From an uncultured Muribaculaceae bacterium (GTDB lineage Bacteria > Bacteroidota > Bacteroidia > Bacteroidales > Muribaculaceae): a stretch of DNA of 64,000 bases. The translations under genes were made by a program, and so were the position numbers. Numbering within the stretch: the first letter of the stretch is position 1; each line of letters opens with the position of its first letter. The notes below the pieces were generated by a model. The model was not told the DNA's origin, made no database searches, and saw nothing but the letters and a program-made list of their open reading frames with translations. The stretch is from positions 12,160 through 76,159 of the forward strand of contig CAJTOZ010000010.1 of NCBI GenBank assembly GCA_910578095.1, read 5' to 3'. This document shows, one piece after another, positions 61,778-64,000 of the stretch.

Positions 61778-63808
61778 ATGAAACTCTTTAAATATACCGC
61801 ACTCGCACTCTCCCTCGCAGTGGGCTTCACCGCCTGCTCCGACGAGGAAGACTACGTGCCCGGTGCTGCATCGGACGGTGTTTATTTCCCCACCAACGAT
61901 GCTCTCGAGGTGACACTCGACCGCAACGAGACCAGTTTTGAGGTGATAGTGTCGCGTCTCGGCGAAACACAGGCCGCCACCTATGCCCTCACCGGTTCTG
62001 CCGACGATGAAGTGTTCACGCTTCCCATGTCGGTAAGCTTCGCCGAGGGTGAGACCTCCACCGCAGTGCACGTGGGCTACAGCATGGACAATGTTGTCTA
62101 CGACCACGCCTACAAGGTGAACCTCGCCTTCGCTCCCGACACCGAAGTGAGCGCCTACGGCTACAAGGAACTCTCCATGACCGTGACCATGCCCGCTCCC
62201 TGGACCACCATCGGCAAGGGCACCTATTGCGACCTCTTCGTGCTGCCCTTCTACGGCATCACCCCTGCCGCGGATCCCGCCTTCGTGAATCAGTGGCCTT
62301 GCGAGCTTCAGCGCAACGACATCGACCCCAACCGCTACCGCTGGGTACACCCCTACGGCGAGAACTTCGCCAAGTATTGCGCAACTGCCGGCATCGAGGA
62401 ACTCGACCCCTCGCAGTACGACTCCAAGAATGAATACTATGTGGAATTCGTCACCGACGGCAAGGGCAATGCAGTGGTTCCCTACGAGCAGCTCTCCGGC
62501 GCAACACTCAATGAATCCGAGGGTATGGTGATTGTGGGCACCCTGGGCGGATATTACTACTCTGCCGGCAATTCGCTTGCCGACATCGTAAGCGTCAAGC
62601 CCGAAACCGTCAGCTATTTCGATGCCACTCCCGGCAAAGAAAAGTTCACCACTCCCGCAGGAAGCGTAGCAGGTGGTTTCACCAACGATCCCGAGGGTCC
62701 CTACCTCCCCACCTACAATCCCGGCGGCGCCATGTGGTGGTCGGAAAACGTAGTCATCAGTGATTTCGCTCTCTCGGCCAAATATATGGGCGTGCTCACC
62801 ACTCCCGAGGAAGACAGCTTCGTGCTTGCCGATATCACCGTGGGCGCCGATCTTGCCAAGGTGAAAGCCGGCCTGGTGCTCACGGAAGATGAGGAAGCAG
62901 CCCTCGAAGCCGTGCGCAACGACGAAGTGCCCGTGGTAGAGCTCACAAAGAGCGTGGCCGCACAGCGCTTTGAGTTCAGCGGCAGCGGCGACTACATCAT
63001 TGCCGTCCTCGGCTTCGATGCCGAAGGCAATGAGGTGGCTACTGCAGCAGTGGCTGTGTTCGTGGCCGATACCACCGCGCCCAAGGAATGGACCAAGCTG
63101 GGCACCGGTATCATGGTGGACGGCTGGATATGCCCCTCCTTCAGTGTGGGCGGTACACGCGTCGATCCCATGAACTACGCCTACCAGGTGGATATGGAAG
63201 AGAATATCGAGAATCCCGGCATCTATCGCATCATTGCACCCTGGACCACTCCGAAATATCCCGGCGCAAGCCTCAACAACTATGAGGGCGATCCCGTGAA
63301 CATTCTGGTGGATGCACGCAACCCCAACTTTGTGAGCATCGATGTGCAGTTCTCCGGCTACTATTCCGTGTACAGCGACGGCAGCACGGCAGCATTCTGG
63401 GTGACAACGCTCGCCGACTACTACAAGGCAAAGGGCAATTCGGAAGAGAGCATCACAGCCAAGGAACTCAACAATGTGATGGAAGAAGGCGAGATTTACA
63501 TCACCTTCCCCACCTTCGGCCAGACCGACAAAGTGGACGATCCCGCTCCCGCAATTGACGACTGCACGTACACCTTCTACGGCAAGACACCCTACAGCGA
63601 CGAGCTCGAAGCTTGCCCCGGCATCTTCGTCCTGCCTTCGGCAGCACAGAATGCTAAGGCTAAGATGGCCATGCGCAACATCGAAACCAAGACGCTTGCC
63701 AAGACCCGCAGCGCAATTTCCAACATTGCCTCCAGATACAACAAGGAAATGAGCAGCGGCGCCAAGAACTTCAAGCGCAGCGCCAAGCTCGCCAAAGTAA
63801 GCTTCTAA
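61778..63808 (+). CDS. Surface lipoprotein encoded with SusC/D
   Basis: The 676-residue protein has a lipobox FTAC (Cys20) followed by SDEED, an acidic surface-export signal. Residues about 30-140 resemble a Calx-beta/Ig-like beta sandwich (RNETSFEVIVSRLGETQAAT). Two related modules follow, the first near APWTTIGKGTYCDLFVLPFY and the second near EWTKLGTGIMVDGWICPSF, suggesting internal duplication of a ligand-binding domain. A positively charged tail ends it. It probably acts like SusE/SusF, binding substrate at the surface. No catalytic motif is visible. Confidence 0.8.
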   Translation: MKLFKYTALALSLAVGFTACSDEEDYVPGAASDGVYFPTNDALEVTLDRNETSFEVIVSRLGETQAATYALTGSADDEVFTLPMSVSFAEGETSTAVHVGYSMDNVVYDHAYKVNLAFAPDTEVSAYGYKELSMTVTMPAPWTTIGKGTYCDLFVLPFYGITPAADPAFVNQWPCELQRNDIDPNRYRWVHPYGENFAKYCATAGIEELDPSQYDSKNEYYVEFVTDGKGNAVVPYEQLSGATLNESEGMVIVGTLGGYYYSAGNSLADIVSVKPETVSYFDATPGKEKFTTPAGSVAGGFTNDPEGPYLPTYNPGGAMWWSENVVISDFALSAKYMGVLTTPEEDSFVLADITVGADLAKVKAGLVLTEDEEAALEAVRNDEVPVVELTKSVAAQRFEFSGSGDYIIAVLGFDAEGNEVATAAVAVFVADTTAPKEWTKLGTGIMVDGWICPSFSVGGTRVDPMNYAYQVDMEENIENPGIYRIIAPWTTPKYPGASLNNYEGDPVNILVDARNPNFVSIDVQFSGYYSVYSDGSTAAFWVTTLADYYKAKGNSEESITAKELNNVMEEGEIYITFPTFGQTDKVDDPAPAIDDCTYTFYGKTPYSDELEACPGIFVLPSAAQNAKAKMAMRNIETKTLAKTRSAISNIASRYNKEMSSGAKNFKRSAKLAKVSF

Positions 63809-63838
63809 AGCAAAAATAGAATAGCACTCATACACCCG

Positions 63839-63873
63839 GCCGGGCGGCGATCCAATCGCCGCCCGGCTTTTTT
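63839..63873 (+). terminator. Intrinsic terminator of the susCD operon
   Basis: GCCGGGCGGCGAT pairs with ATCGCCGCCCGGC (13 bp) around three bases, then six T. Confidence 0.9.
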
Positions 63874-63904
63874 ATGATCATCCGCAACGTATGTCCATCG
63901 CCCT

Positions 63905-63971
63905 CAATGTGGACATCGCTTTGCGATGTATAATATGCCCGCATGCCAATTTTACGTGCCAAAGGCTACAG
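63905..63971 (+). repeat. Dispersed repeat family B, copy 2
   Basis: In opposite orientation to copy 1: GGACATCGC TTT GCGATGT (63913-63929), then ATATGCCCGC and TTACGTGCCAAAGGC. The first hairpin is perfect; the last has lost symmetry. The final bases of the window, beyond 63971, show no feature. Confidence 0.65.
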
Positions 63972-64000
63972 TACATGACAATTTTTAGGTAACGGTTTGT

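Noticed and set aside
61760..63835. Minus-strand open frame (691 codons) antisense to the third lipoprotein gene
   Set aside because: Shadow frame with no start context or motif, opposite to a lipoprotein with clear signals.

Overview
The window comes from a Bacteroidota chromosome, most likely order Bacteroidales. Four things point there: SusC/SusD and Oar-type outer-membrane proteins, GH43-rich xylan enzymes, Bacteroidota-restricted families (DUF4199, DUF4494, DUF6452, DUF6048), and many promoters with the Bacteroidota -7 element TAnnTTTG in place of a sigma70 -10 box. The fairly high GC and gene complement would fit a Muribaculaceae-like gut lineage, but that is a guess. No rRNA, tRNA, CRISPR array, integrase or transposase gene was seen.

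Layout. 1-1.0 kb: end of one OmpH/Skp chaperone gene and a complete second copy. 1.4-2.5 kb: lrgA/lrgB. 2.5-7.9 kb: a compact four-gene operon for an apparently exported TPR-CHAT (caspase-like) protease, a CHASE2 membrane protein without an output domain, and two secreted proteins. 7.9-9.3 kb: DUF389 membrane protein. 9.5-14.06 kb: an isolated phage-derived block (major capsid, portal and four or five small unknowns) with no terminase, tail, lysis or integrase gene. 14.2-20.8 kb: co-directional genes for a histidine kinase, gamma-carbonic anhydrase, Xaa-Pro aminopeptidase, YraN, M16 peptidase, lipoprotein cyclophilin and a small unknown. 20.9-27.7 kb: five secreted enzymes for substituted xylan (CE1 esterase, GH43-ricin, GH43-GH8 fusion, lipoprotein GH43, one unknown) without susC/susD. 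27.7-30.9 kb: AlwI-like endonuclease, Dam-type methylase and a cytidylate-kinase-like gene. 31-41 kb: acyl-ACP thioesterase, PpiD/SurA-type isomerase, a secreted unknown, metK with a terminator-bearing leader, a membrane-anchored DUF1537-like protein, a RhuM-type protein and gapA.

41.2-49.6 kb: Oar-like receptor, FHS/FucP-type sugar symporter, transketolase and a highly codon-biased OmpA-family porin. 50.2-56.2 kb: ychF, a DUF4199-GT2 pair, nitroreductase-DUF6452-DUF6048, and DUF4494-YggS. 56.8-63.8 kb: susC, susD and a third surface lipoprotein ending in a strong terminator.

Intergenic regions carry two dispersed repeat families. Family A has six copies of about 130-180 nt with an imperfect inverted-repeat core. 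Family B has two copies of about 70 nt with nested hairpins. The most interesting candidates are the CHAT/CHASE2 operon, the orphan capsid-portal block, the metK leader, the membrane-tethered DUF1537 protein and repeat family A. Functions are assigned by reading motifs; no database search was possible.
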